64,000 bases of DNA from Oligoflexia bacterium. Its GTDB lineage: Bacteria > Bdellovibrionota > UBA1018. Of this stretch, positions 1-7,186 are shown in pieces. The translations under genes were made by a program, and so were the position numbers. Location: the NCBI GenBank assembly GCA_903895855.1, contig CAITVN010000072.1, positions 1-64,000 on the forward strand, read 5' to 3'. Every line of letters starts with the position of its first letter. Positions within the stretch are counted from its first letter, which is position 1. Under the pieces are notes generated by a model that had not been told where the DNA came from, made no database searches, and saw only the letters and a list, made by a program, of their open reading frames with translations.

Positions 1-55
1 TCTGCCACAATTCACGAGTTTTTTCACTAGACTTCGATTCTAACTTGGTCTTCAT
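1..55 (-). CDS. 5' end of an unidentified gene, cut by the window edge
   Basis: An ATG at 55-53 on the minus strand opens a frame that stays open to the window edge and gives MKTKLESKSSEKTRELWQ. A strong Shine-Dalgarno (GGAGGGT, read from 67-61) lies at a good distance before it. The gene follows the truncated HTH gene in the same direction, about 60 bases after its stop, so the two may share a transcript. Only 18 residues are visible, too few to name a family. Confidence 0.55.
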   Translation of the reverse strand, partial: MKTKLESKSSEKTRELWQ

Positions 56-113
56 TGGCAACCCTCCTTGGTTGGTTTGTCTCTACCTAGAATCGCAGAG
101 ATTTAGCCAAAGG

Positions 114-428
114 CTAGATGGGGTAGAACTTGCGGATACCAGTCTTCTCAGACATCTGCTTCTGAGTAAGCCCGAGACGCAGACGAACACCACGCAAAGC
201 TATACCCGGCGTTTTCTGTGAGTCCTTGAGGTCGGGGAAAAGTTCGGTAGCTGGAATAGATCCACCCCCCTCACTTTCGTCAAGCCGGCCAAGGAGGGCT
301 TCGACTGCATGAGCGGCATCTTTGGACACAAGATAAAGCTTACGCTTCTTACCCTCGTTAACCTGAATCTTAACAAGGGGCGTCTTCACGGCTACCGACA
401 TGCTCGCTTGGCGACATTGACTTCCCAT
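114..428 (-). CDS. truncated HigA-like XRE antitoxin
   Basis: A 104-residue protein if started at the ATG at 428; a later ATG at 401 (MSVAVKTPLVKI) is also plausible. The C-terminal part (RGVRLRLGLTQKQMSEKTGI) is the first half of an XRE-type helix-turn-helix of the kind in HigA-like antitoxins. The protein stops six residues later (RKFYPI). Family members normally continue with the recognition helix and two more helices, about 30-40 residues. The frame therefore looks broken and DNA binding is doubtful. No toxin gene is visible next to it: upstream is the ATPase gene and downstream the partial gene at the edge. It could be a relic or a shortened regulator. Confidence 0.55.
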   Translation of the reverse strand: MGSQCRQASMSVAVKTPLVKIQVNEGKKRKLYLVSKDAAHAVEALLGRLDESEGGGSIPATELFPDLKDSQKTPGIALRGVRLRLGLTQKQMSEKTGIRKFYPI

Positions 429-439
429 TTCACTAATCA

Positions 440-468
440 ATAATATGGTATTTTTGCTATATTGTCAC
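440..468 (-). promoter_or_regulatory. putative sigma70 promoter for the truncated antitoxin gene
   Basis: On the minus strand, GTGACA (468-463) is followed after 17 bases by TATTAT (445-440). Transcription would start close to the ATG at 428, so the leader would be only a few bases. This supports the 428 start over the one at 401. Assigned from spacing and box similarity only. Confidence 0.45.
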
Positions 469-563
469 ACCATTTTATGGCATTGGCCGCACTCAAGCTC
501 GAGCCGCCCAAGAATGGGACCTTACCCTGCGCTTACGCATTTAGGGACTTAGTGAAGCGCGAT

Positions 564-1868
564 TTAAATCGAAGTGGTCGTGGCCGGCACCAACCATCGA
601 TAGGCAGGAATCAAACGCAAGGTCTTCTTATCGATGACTAGCGTTTCTTCGCGATTACGCGTGATCAAAGTACCACTCGTCAGTTTACAAGCCGTTAGTG
701 CCTCGACGAGCCCTTCGGTCTCTCTTGCAAAAAGCTCGGGGGAGTCAAGATCGGAATCGGTGACCTGAATTGCCTCAATCGGGTGAATTTTATCGACGAC
801 GATGAAGTCACATTCTTTTTTTTCTTTAAAATAAAAAATCTTTTGAAATCGTCGGCGCAATTCAATGTAGACCAGATTTTCGAGAAGGTGCCCGCTGTCT
901 TCACTTGCTGACGTGCTATTGACATTTCTTAAGCCGGTATCGATTGCGTAAATCTTTTTAGTATCTCTCGACTGCACCTTCAAATTGCGATGATACCGCT
1001 CGACTTGAAACAAGAGAAAAGCATTTTCTGCTAGCCTCAAGTATTCATGAATGAGATCAATACTCAGGCCGTAAGCCTTCTTAAGGGCATTGGCACTCGA
1101 GTGCTTGGCGACATTTAAGAAGTGATGCCGTATGAGTAATTCTAAAGCCCGGGTATTTCTGATTTCACCGCGACTCATGATATCTTTGATCATGATATCG
1201 TTGTAATATTGAAGTAGAATTTCTCTTTTTTCCTCATCGCTCTTAGTCAAAACTACCTCAGGAAACGCCCCCCAATCAGTATATTTTTTGAGCCAATGAA
1301 GGTACTCGATTGCGACTTTTGGGTTCGCCTGGTTGAATTCAAGAAATTCATTAAACGAGAGCGGCCAAATCGTTTTACCTCGAGTTCGAGCAGCGATAGA
1401 GGTCGCTAGCTCTTGACTCAACATTTTCGCCGAAGAGCCGGTAATCACCAGCTGAAATAATTTCATTTCTGAAATTTTTCGCACCCATTTTTCCCAACCC
1501 GGAATATTCTGAATCTCGTCGAACACGACAACTCGAGGCAGTTTGCCACTTGCCTCACGGTGCACATCAACCAGCAGTTCAAGGTTTCTCACATCGGGAT
1601 CTAAGTAAAAGGCGGGATCTTCGAAGTTCATGTAAATCACATCATCAAACGAAGACGACAAGTCTTTGCGAAAACTAGAATCAACTTTTTGACTCAATTG
1701 AATTGCCTGGGTGGTCTTACCACTCCTTCTTACTCCAATGAGCGCCACAGGGGTTTGGTTACTCGGAAAACTTAAAGGCTGCATTCGACTGACACTTTCT
1801 TCAAGCTTAACCTTGGCCCGAGCTCGCCATTCGTCGAGTAACTGATGCGCTTTGAATCGTTCAAACAT
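564..1868 (-). CDS. COG1373/DUF4143-type AAA ATPase, copy 1
   Basis: A 434-residue predicted P-loop ATPase. The Walker A motif is GVRRSGKTT (about 45-53), Walker B is VVVFDEIQ (about 113-120), and the strand with LVITGSSAK (about 140-148) is the usual sensor-like segment of this family. The C-terminal half is the DUF4143 region. It keeps a weak restriction-enzyme-like pattern (ECDF about 353, EAIQ about 365) in which the usual catalytic Lys is replaced by Gln. The cellular role of the family is not established. The start was set at MFERFKAHQLL because a near-consensus promoter places transcription initiation at this ATG; an in-frame ATG 12 codons earlier would lie inside the promoter. It differs clearly in sequence from the other five ATPases in the window. 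Confidence 0.85.
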   Translation of the reverse strand: MFERFKAHQLLDEWRARAKVKLEESVSRMQPLSFPSNQTPVALIGVRRSGKTTQAIQLSQKVDSSFRKDLSSSFDDVIYMNFEDPAFYLDPDVRNLELLVDVHREASGKLPRVVVFDEIQNIPGWEKWVRKISEMKLFQLVITGSSAKMLSQELATSIAARTRGKTIWPLSFNEFLEFNQANPKVAIEYLHWLKKYTDWGAFPEVVLTKSDEEKREILLQYYNDIMIKDIMSRGEIRNTRALELLIRHHFLNVAKHSSANALKKAYGLSIDLIHEYLRLAENAFLLFQVERYHRNLKVQSRDTKKIYAIDTGLRNVNSTSASEDSGHLLENLVYIELRRRFQKIFYFKEKKECDFIVVDKIHPIEAIQVTDSDLDSPELFARETEGLVEALTACKLTSGTLITRNREETLVIDKKTLRLIPAYRWLVPATTTSI

Positions 1869-1874
1869 AGCTTC

Positions 1875-1904
1875 ATTATACCCCCGAGATGACACCGGAA
1901 TCAA
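1875..1904 (-). promoter_or_regulatory. leaderless promoter of ATPase copy 1
   Basis: TTGATT (1904-1899), an 18-base spacer, then a perfect TATAAT (1880-1875) on the minus strand. Only six bases (GAAGCT) separate TATAAT from the ATG at 1868, so the predicted transcript begins at or next to the start codon. No Shine-Dalgarno is present. Confidence 0.6.
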
Positions 1905-1911
1905 GAATTAA

Positions 1912-1961
1912 AGGATATAACCAATAATAACTAATAGTTTATAGAGGTTATATCCTCTATA
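1912..1961. repeat. nested inverted repeats upstream of ATPase copy 1
   Basis: AGGATATAACC (1912-1922) is the exact reverse complement of GGTTATATCCT (1946-1956). A second perfect pair overlaps it: TATAGAGG (1940-1947) and CCTCTATA (1954-1961) around TTATAT. The block lies just upstream of the -35 box of the ATPase gene, as expected of an operator for a repressor or for autoregulation. Confidence 0.55.
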
Positions 1962-2043
1962 AAAAAGCAGGGTCCGGACCAGGCCCAACGACAGCGCCCT
2001 AAAAACGCAGTGGCGTTTTCAATCCCAAAGCGTATTGACATGG
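1962..2043. other. non-coding stretch with a short hairpin
   Basis: AAAACGC (2002-2008) and GCGTTTT (2013-2019) form a perfect 7-bp stem with an AGTG loop, A-rich before and T-rich after, so it could act as a weak terminator in either direction. No coding frame is recognised. The stretch ends where the higA relic begins. Confidence 0.35.
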
Positions 2044-2188
2044 GGATACCACCCAAGCAGTGGTGAGCCGGATTGAATCAGGAACGGATTCTAGGGTGCC
2101 GTCTCTGGCCCTACTCGCTCGAATTGCGGCAGCTTGCAAAGCGAAGCTGATGTTTGGGTTTGAATTTAAGAAGATTGCGGTCGTGTAG
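2044..2188 (+). pseudogene. 3' fragment of a higA antitoxin gene
   Basis: These 145 bases match the end of the intact higA at about 9236-9380, including the stop codon, with only a handful of differences. They encode the HTH recognition part and C-terminus (TQAVVSRIESG, then LMFGFEFKK). The 5' half of the gene, its toxin partner and a start codon are missing. The match starts abruptly at GGATACC. This is debris of a second HigBA module or of a duplication or conversion from the 9-kb copy. Confidence 0.85.
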
Positions 2189-2341
2189 TTACCATTATTG
2201 CATTGATGCCGCCAAGTAGAGAACCAGTTAAAGACAAGCGTCGAAGGCTTTTTTCAGAAGCCTCATTAACCATGAAGTGGTCAGGCGCCTCCGATTAACA
2301 CTCACACAGGAATTTGAGGGGCGATTGCTTAAATTTTATTC

Positions 2342-2370
2342 TTGACCTATGTAATAAATCACATTAAACA
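2342..2370 (+). promoter_or_regulatory. putative promoter of the small ORF-hydrolase-acyltransferase-kinase operon
   Basis: TTGACC (2342-2347), a 17-base spacer and TAAACA (2365-2370). It would give a leader of about 85 bases before the ATG at 2461. The region between the higA relic and this box (2189-2341) shows no gene. Confidence 0.4.
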
Positions 2371-2379
2371 GCTGCGACT

Positions 2380-2422
2380 ACGGTGGCTTTCTAGGGGCAA
2401 AACAGGAGGTCACCGTCTTTTT
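2380..2422 (+). terminator. terminator-like hairpin in the operon leader
   Basis: ACGGTG (2380-2385) pairs with CACCGT (2411-2416) and is followed by C and five T. It lies between the promoter and the first gene, so it could work as an attenuator. The loop is long (25 bases) and the stem short. No known riboswitch consensus was recognised. Confidence 0.35.
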
Positions 2423-2460
2423 AGGTAATTGGGGGTTTGTACCCTTGGGGGAATAGAACA

Positions 2461-2604
2461 ATGGAAAAAGCCAAATCTAAATGGGCTACAAGATTGATAG
2501 CGCTGGTGCCAATGATGTCGTTTGCCATGTCGTTTTTCTTATTTTCAGGACGATTTTTTACGCATGCACTGCGGGTAATCAACGATGTCGACAAAGGCAC
2601 TTAA
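2461..2604 (+). CDS. 47-residue membrane protein
   Basis: A short frame preceded by a strong Shine-Dalgarno (TTGGGGGAATAG, nine bases before the ATG). It encodes one hydrophobic segment (about residues 11-34, with LIALVPMMSFAMSFFLF) after a basic N-terminus. The stop overlaps the start of the hydrolase gene by 20 bases in another frame, as in translationally coupled genes. No family is recognised. It may be a real small inner-membrane protein or a leader ORF that couples translation to the hydrolase. Confidence 0.5.
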   Translation: MEKAKSKWATRLIALVPMMSFAMSFFLFSGRFFTHALRVINDVDKGT

Positions 2605-3403
2605 TCACTTCTTAATTTTGGCGCCAATTTTAGTTTTTTCTATTGTCGGCCTATTTCTCTCTGGAGACGTCATGTCATCGTCAAGTTGCACCAATACCTA
2701 CGTGGCGGAAAGTGAAGTCACCAGCTGTATATCGGCTTCTAGTACAAACCAGGCATACATTTTTTTTCATGGGTTTCCAGGAAATGTAAAAAATGAAGAC
2801 GTAGCTGAAATATTTAGCGACCAATTCAAAGCCGATACCTACCTGCTTCACTATAGGGGCCTGGGTAAATTAGATGGGAGCTTTAGTTTTACCTCTGCAA
2901 TCGAAGAGGCTCTGCAACTCACCAGGCGGGTAACAGAAAAATACAAAACTGTGCACCTATTTGGGCACAGCTTCGGTGGTCTAGTTGCTATCATTGCAGC
3001 GAACGAAGTCGGTTCGAAATTGGGTAAACTGGTTCTGGCTTCGCCATTAACCGCACTGCCAGATAACAGTACGTTAGCCGAAATCGTTAAGCCTTTCCTG
3101 TCCGCCCCCCCCTCTTTGTTCGGTGTCCAAGGGTTAGAAGCCATTCTTGCTGATCTTGATGCAGTTCGCAATCAGTACAAACTTAGTGGAATTGCGGGTT
3201 CTCTTAACCTTAAGCCAGGCCAGCTAGTAGTAATTCAAGCGTCGAACGACGCTGAAGTGCCTGCTGAACAAACTCGCCAGTTTTTGGAATTTTTTTCAAC
3301 CCCTCCAAAATACAGAGAATTAAACCAAACCCACGCTTTCCCTGACCGTCAGTCTTTCTTGAAGACTCTTCTCGATGAATTAAAGGGAAGCAATTGTGGT
3401 TAG
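2585..3403 (+). CDS. alpha/beta hydrolase with N-terminal membrane anchor or signal
   Basis: A 272-residue serine hydrolase. The oxyanion-hole motif HGFPG is at about 62-66, the nucleophile elbow GHSFGG puts the catalytic Ser at about 129, and the other triad members are probably Asp222 (ASND) and His250 (THAF). Residues 8-27 are strongly hydrophobic, so the enzyme is anchored in the inner membrane or exported, with Cys35 and Cys48 possibly disulfide-bonded outside the cytoplasm. The substrate is unknown; esterase, thioesterase or lipase activity are all possible. The gene overlaps the small ORF before it and the acyltransferase gene after it, so the four genes form one unit. Confidence 0.8.
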   Translation: MSTKALNHFLILAPILVFSIVGLFLSGDVMSSSSCTNTYVAESEVTSCISASSTNQAYIFFHGFPGNVKNEDVAEIFSDQFKADTYLLHYRGLGKLDGSFSFTSAIEEALQLTRRVTEKYKTVHLFGHSFGGLVAIIAANEVGSKLGKLVLASPLTALPDNSTLAEIVKPFLSAPPSLFGVQGLEAILADLDAVRNQYKLSGIAGSLNLKPGQLVVIQASNDAEVPAEQTRQFLEFFSTPPKYRELNQTHAFPDRQSFLKTLLDELKGSNCG

Positions 3404-4028
3404 ATTTTTTAGAAAATTTAACGCCGTCAGAAAAGCACAATTAGGAGCCGATTCCAGAGTTCTCTTTGGTAAGGGCGTTGATATTTTCCAAAAAAAGACT
3501 TCGGAAATTATTGTAGAGAAGGGCACCTTTCAGCTTGGACTACCACTCCCCAAGAACTATCCGTACGCGACCCGCGATCGCACAGTTTTGATTTTGGAAG
3601 AAGGCTCAAAACTGATTTGTAAAGGCAATGTGTTCATCGCGCCAGGGAGCACAATCAAAATAAGAGCAGGCGCAACAGTCATATTTGATGGAGGCAACCA
3701 TATCGCGCACGATTGTACCATTCTTTGCGGCCGAAAGATTCACTTTGGGCAAGACGCCAGTGTGTCTTGGAACGTCAATCTCATTGACGACGACGGCCAC
3801 TTTTTTGTCAATTCCGAAGGCAAACGACTGAGAAGATTTTACAAACCGCTGATTATCGGAAAAAAGGCCGGGCTGCAAATGAATGTGACGGTACCAAGTG
3901 GGGTCACGATCGGTGATAGCGCCGTAGTTGGGGCGAATACAGTTATACGCCAAGATATTCCAGACAGATCGCTAGTGTACAGCACCCAAAAACTCGAGGT
4001 AAAATATGGTATCCAGTCACCTTTTTGA
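3396..4028 (+). CDS. hexapeptide-repeat (LbetaH) acyltransferase
   Basis: A 210-residue protein with a left-handed beta-helix pattern. Two blocks are visible: about 70-130 (FIAPGSTIKI, FDGGNHIAHD, KIHFGQDASVSWN) and about 165-195 (NVTVPSGVTIGDSAVVGAN). It ends like the maltose/galactoside/capsule O-acetyltransferase family (VIRQDIPDRSLVYS). The His in HIAHDC or DDDGHF is the likely catalytic base. It probably acetylates a sugar or a lipid-linked glycan in the cytoplasm. The start is a GTG inside the hydrolase 3' end, with GGGAAG as the Shine-Dalgarno. It overlaps the kinase gene by 23 bases. Confidence 0.8.
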   Translation: MVRFFRKFNAVRKAQLGADSRVLFGKGVDIFQKKTSEIIVEKGTFQLGLPLPKNYPYATRDRTVLILEEGSKLICKGNVFIAPGSTIKIRAGATVIFDGGNHIAHDCTILCGRKIHFGQDASVSWNVNLIDDDGHFFVNSEGKRLRRFYKPLIIGKKAGLQMNVTVPSGVTIGDSAVVGANTVIRQDIPDRSLVYSTQKLEVKYGIQSPF

Positions 4029-5769
4029 AGCAAATACTCAGCCATTTAAAGCGAACCTCGATAAAATTATTCCGATTGCCCTTTTAACCATCGGCTGGAT
4101 TCTTTTTGTCCTGAGTGCTATGAGCTACCAGAACGTTTCCTGGTTTTATTGGTTAATAGGAAGTCGAATAGCAGCGGTCGTGATCGGTTTTTTACTTGTG
4201 GCAACCCTAGCACTGAAGCCAATCAAACTCAAAAACGTAGAAACTCTCTACTTCATGCTTTGCCTAGCCATTCAATCATCTCACGGTATACTCGAAGGTG
4301 CCTCACAAAAAGAATTTTATAGCTTCACCGGGGTTTGCTTTCTCTTGCTCGCCCTTGGGTACAAAGGGTCATTGAGTGACTGGCACAAGAAATACCTTCC
4401 AATAGCACTCGGATTTGTGCTGATGCCACTTCTCACTAAAGATCGGGCGCTCACGCTTCCTCTAGGACATTTTGTCGATAACTTTAGCTGGGTGGTGGTC
4501 GGAATTATTTTCGGCCTAGTGGTTGCCAAAAGCAATGCGACCAAGCACGATGCACTTTTGAATAATATTTTGCTCAAAGAAAAAATGCTCGAACTCGAGA
4601 AAAATTCTAAAGCGCTAATTGCGGCCGAACTTGATGCAGCCAAAATCAAGATGCGTAACGATGCAAAGAAATCAGCCCTTGGCGATATCGCTGGTCAAGT
4701 CGCACACGACATCAGATCGCCCTTGGCGGCCCTAGACAGTGTGATGACTGGTTTAGCGACTCTACCAGAATCGCAGCGCCTATTGGTGCGAACCGCAATT
4801 AATCGAATCAAAGACATTGCGAACAATTTGCTTGAGAAAAATCGCGAAATCACAGCCATGGCATCGGGAGCGATTACCACCATCACCACAGGTGCGGAGC
4901 CTCTATCGAATAATCTCATCTCATCTTTGATCGAAATGCTAATCACAGAAAAGAGGATGCAGTACCGATCGAAAATCGAAATTCAAATTGATGCTAGACT
5001 GGATTCGTCATCTTATGGCTTATTCGCAAGCATTCAGCCATCAGAGTTTAAACGAGTTATTTCAAACCTATGTAATAATTCAATCGAAGCCGTCGGAGAT
5101 CGAGGAGCAGTGACCGTAGCACTCCTCGACGCGGGCAAACACGTCGAAATTCAGATCGGCGATTCGGGAAAAGGAATTCCACCTGAACTTTTAGCTAAAC
5201 TAGGTCAGCGAGGAGTAAGTCATGGTAAGACAGGAGGCAACGGTCTTGGTCTTTATCACGCGAGAACATCTGTTGAGACCTGGGGTGGCACGTTAGAAAT
5301 CGAATCTGAAATAGATAAGGGTACTTTAGTGAAAATTAGCCTACCTAAGGCCGCTCCCCCTGCTTGGTTTGTGTCAGAACTGTGCCTTTTACCAAACAGT
5401 GTCGTGGCCGTTCTCGATGATGATTCATCGATTCACGGAGTCTGGGATCAGCGTTTCAACGATCTGGATTTGATGTCAAATGGCATTGAGGTCGTTCACT
5501 TCTCAACTCCTCAAGAAATCGAAAATTGGGTGCATCAGATTCCGAGATCAAGAGAAACTCTGTTTCTTGCTGACTACGAATTACTCGGCTATCAGCAGAC
5601 CGGCCTAGATGTGATTAAACAACTCAATATAGCAGCTCAATCAGTTTTGGTTACCAGTCGATTCGAAGAGAAGGGTGTTGCTGACCAGTGCGATCGCCTG
5701 AACTTAAGAAGAATACCAAAAGGCATGGCGTCGATAGTACCCATAAGAATTCGGCAGGCGGTTGCTTAA
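4006..5769 (+). CDS. membrane sensor histidine kinase with C-terminal receiver-like domain
   Basis: A 587-residue protein. About six transmembrane segments occupy residues 21-175, followed by a coiled linker (180-220). The phospho-acceptor His234 lies in VAHDIRSPL. The ATPase domain has the N box (NNSIEAVGDRG), G1 (GDSGKGIP) and G2 (GGNGLGLYHA). The last ~120 residues resemble a receiver domain: acidic pocket VLDDDSS, likely phospho-acceptor Asp in FLADYELLG, then VTSR and RIPKG. The membrane part has no recognised ligand-binding fold; co-transcription with a hydrolase and an acyltransferase hints that it senses a product made or removed by them. ATG at 4006 has GAGG upstream. Confidence 0.85.
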   Translation: MVSSHLFEANTQPFKANLDKIIPIALLTIGWILFVLSAMSYQNVSWFYWLIGSRIAAVVIGFLLVATLALKPIKLKNVETLYFMLCLAIQSSHGILEGASQKEFYSFTGVCFLLLALGYKGSLSDWHKKYLPIALGFVLMPLLTKDRALTLPLGHFVDNFSWVVVGIIFGLVVAKSNATKHDALLNNILLKEKMLELEKNSKALIAAELDAAKIKMRNDAKKSALGDIAGQVAHDIRSPLAALDSVMTGLATLPESQRLLVRTAINRIKDIANNLLEKNREITAMASGAITTITTGAEPLSNNLISSLIEMLITEKRMQYRSKIEIQIDARLDSSSYGLFASIQPSEFKRVISNLCNNSIEAVGDRGAVTVALLDAGKHVEIQIGDSGKGIPPELLAKLGQRGVSHGKTGGNGLGLYHARTSVETWGGTLEIESEIDKGTLVKISLPKAAPPAWFVSELCLLPNSVVAVLDDDSSIHGVWDQRFNDLDLMSNGIEVVHFSTPQEIENWVHQIPRSRETLFLADYELLGYQQTGLDVIKQLNIAAQSVLVTSRFEEKGVADQCDRLNLRRIPKGMASIVPIRIRQAVA

Positions 5770-5868
5770 TTGGTATTCGATTTTGACCGCAACCTTCTTA
5801 AACTCAACCCCAAAAATCTGCCTTGATCGCCCAAATTTGCTGCTGAGAATGAAAAACCTCTAGACTGC

Positions 5869-6888
5869 CTATTCACTTTTCAACCAATACCAGGCCTGAT
5901 TTTTTCGATAGTAATCTAGCGTGGTCGAAAATCCTTTTTCAAGGCTCGTCTTGGCCTTCCAGCCTAATTCAGATTCAACTTGGTGATTACTCACTAGCCA
6001 TCTGGCCACATCGAGTTGTTTTGATTTTTTTGACTGTTCAGCTCTTTCAATTTTGCCAGAACCGTTGAGTTTAACAATCAACTCGGCCAAGTCTCTCAAT
6101 TCAATCTGTGTACCGCTCACATTAAAAGCCTCAGATCGTGTCGCATCTGACAGCGCAGCCAAGATCAAGGCATCTACAGCATCATCAACATACAGTAGAT
6201 CAAGAAATCGCTGACCCGATCGAGGTACTAAAATAGAATCACCATCGATCAAGCGCCTCAAAAACCAATTGGGTACAGCAAGATGAGGGTGCTGCATCTG
6301 ATGCCGGGGCCCGTAGACGCTTCCCAATCGCAATACCGATAGCTTACCATCACTGGCAAGCCCCCAACAAAGCCTATGATAGGCTTCAGTCGCAGTTTGA
6401 TCGACTCCCACCCTTCTGCTGGCACTCGGCAGGGCAGGAATTTTGAAGACCGGTCTTTTGTAGGCTCTTCCTGGCTGCGCAACCGATGCAGCGTAAAAAA
6501 TTTTTGGCTTATTATTCGAGTTTCTACACCCGTTAAAAAATTCAGAATGAGCCTGGCAAAGTGCCCTCTGTGTTTCAAAGGGCACACTCGAATCACTATC
6601 AAATCCTAGCGTACTGGCTAAATTAAAAATGATGTCAACATCGGCTGCCCATTTTTTCAATAAGTAGCGATTAGCGATATCGCCAATAATCACTTCGACC
6701 TGATGCCGTACGGGCTTGACGTTATAGTCATTGGCCCCGGCATACGGAAGGCGGCAATCAATTACGATTACTTTTGCACCCAACTCAGCCAAGCGAATTA
6801 CCAAATTACTGCCAATAAAGCCCAGACCTCCAGTGACTAAAACCCGGCGGCCAGAAAATGATCTCTTTTGATCTAGTTGCGAGAGCAT
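5869..6888 (-). CDS. SDR-family epimerase/dehydratase-like protein lacking the catalytic Tyr and Lys
   Basis: A 339-residue extended SDR. The NAD-binding motif GGLGFIG (20-26) is intact, as are the GD of IIGDIANR, the FNLAS segment and the late VLRLGSVYGPR motif. In the normal YxxxK position the protein reads VGVDQTATEAY (160-170), so Val replaces the catalytic Tyr and Gln the Lys. The enzyme may bind a nucleotide-sugar or cofactor without normal catalysis, or use another mechanism. It is a lone gene between the kinase operon and an ATPase, away from the polysaccharide locus. The convergent gap to the kinase gene (about 100 bases) shows no terminator. Confidence 0.75.
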   Translation of the reverse strand: MLSQLDQKRSFSGRRVLVTGGLGFIGSNLVIRLAELGAKVIVIDCRLPYAGANDYNVKPVRHQVEVIIGDIANRYLLKKWAADVDIIFNLASTLGFDSDSSVPFETQRALCQAHSEFFNGCRNSNNKPKIFYAASVAQPGRAYKRPVFKIPALPSASRRVGVDQTATEAYHRLCWGLASDGKLSVLRLGSVYGPRHQMQHPHLAVPNWFLRRLIDGDSILVPRSGQRFLDLLYVDDAVDALILAALSDATRSEAFNVSGTQIELRDLAELIVKLNGSGKIERAEQSKKSKQLDVARWLVSNHQVESELGWKAKTSLEKGFSTTLDYYRKNQAWYWLKSE

Positions 6889-7106
6889 TTTTCACAGGTA
6901 GCTTAACCGCGGTTTCACTTCAAGAAAGCAGACAACAAAAGTTTAGAAAATCGAGTTGATCGAATAATTTCGCTAAAGTAATCGGCGGCAAAATGGTCGG
7001 CCTCGCTAAAGTGCTGAGTGCAATTGAAATCCCATCCACCTTTAACCTAGCTTTTCAAACCAGTCAGAACAAAGTAGGAGCCTAGCCTTTATGGGTTGAC
7101 ACCTCT

Positions 7107-7176
7107 ATTATCTGATTTTACAGAGTCTGCAAAATCAGATAATTTGACTATCAATATCTACAGACTCTGCTAAAAT
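7107..7176 (+). promoter_or_regulatory. operator-like repeats and extended -10 of ATPase copy 2
   Basis: ATTATCTGATTTT (7107-7119) and its exact complement (7131-7143) flank ACAGAGTCTGC. A second ACAGACTCTGC lies 40 bases later (7160-7170), so the palindromic core CAGASTCTG occurs twice. The second copy abuts TGCTAAAAT, an extended -10 box (TAAAAT at 7171-7176), ten bases before the ATG at 7187. The leader would be about 3 bases and no Shine-Dalgarno is seen. The rest of 6889-7106 shows no gene. Confidence 0.5.
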
Positions 7177-7186
7177 TGACATTAAT

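Noticed and set aside
480..563. Plus-strand frame ending in a plausible peptide (GRTQARAAQEWDLTLRLRI) between the first two genes
   Set aside because: Only about 20 residues, no start or ribosome-binding site and no recognised family; at most a relic.
1980..2020. Integron attC-like GCCCAAC followed by a hairpin
   Set aside because: No matching GTTRRRY end or integrase gene; one heptamer is expected by chance.
2370..2460. Cyclic di-GMP (GEMM) riboswitch in the leader before the kinase operon
   Set aside because: Only scattered similarity (GCAAAAC); conserved core and P1 pairing not found.
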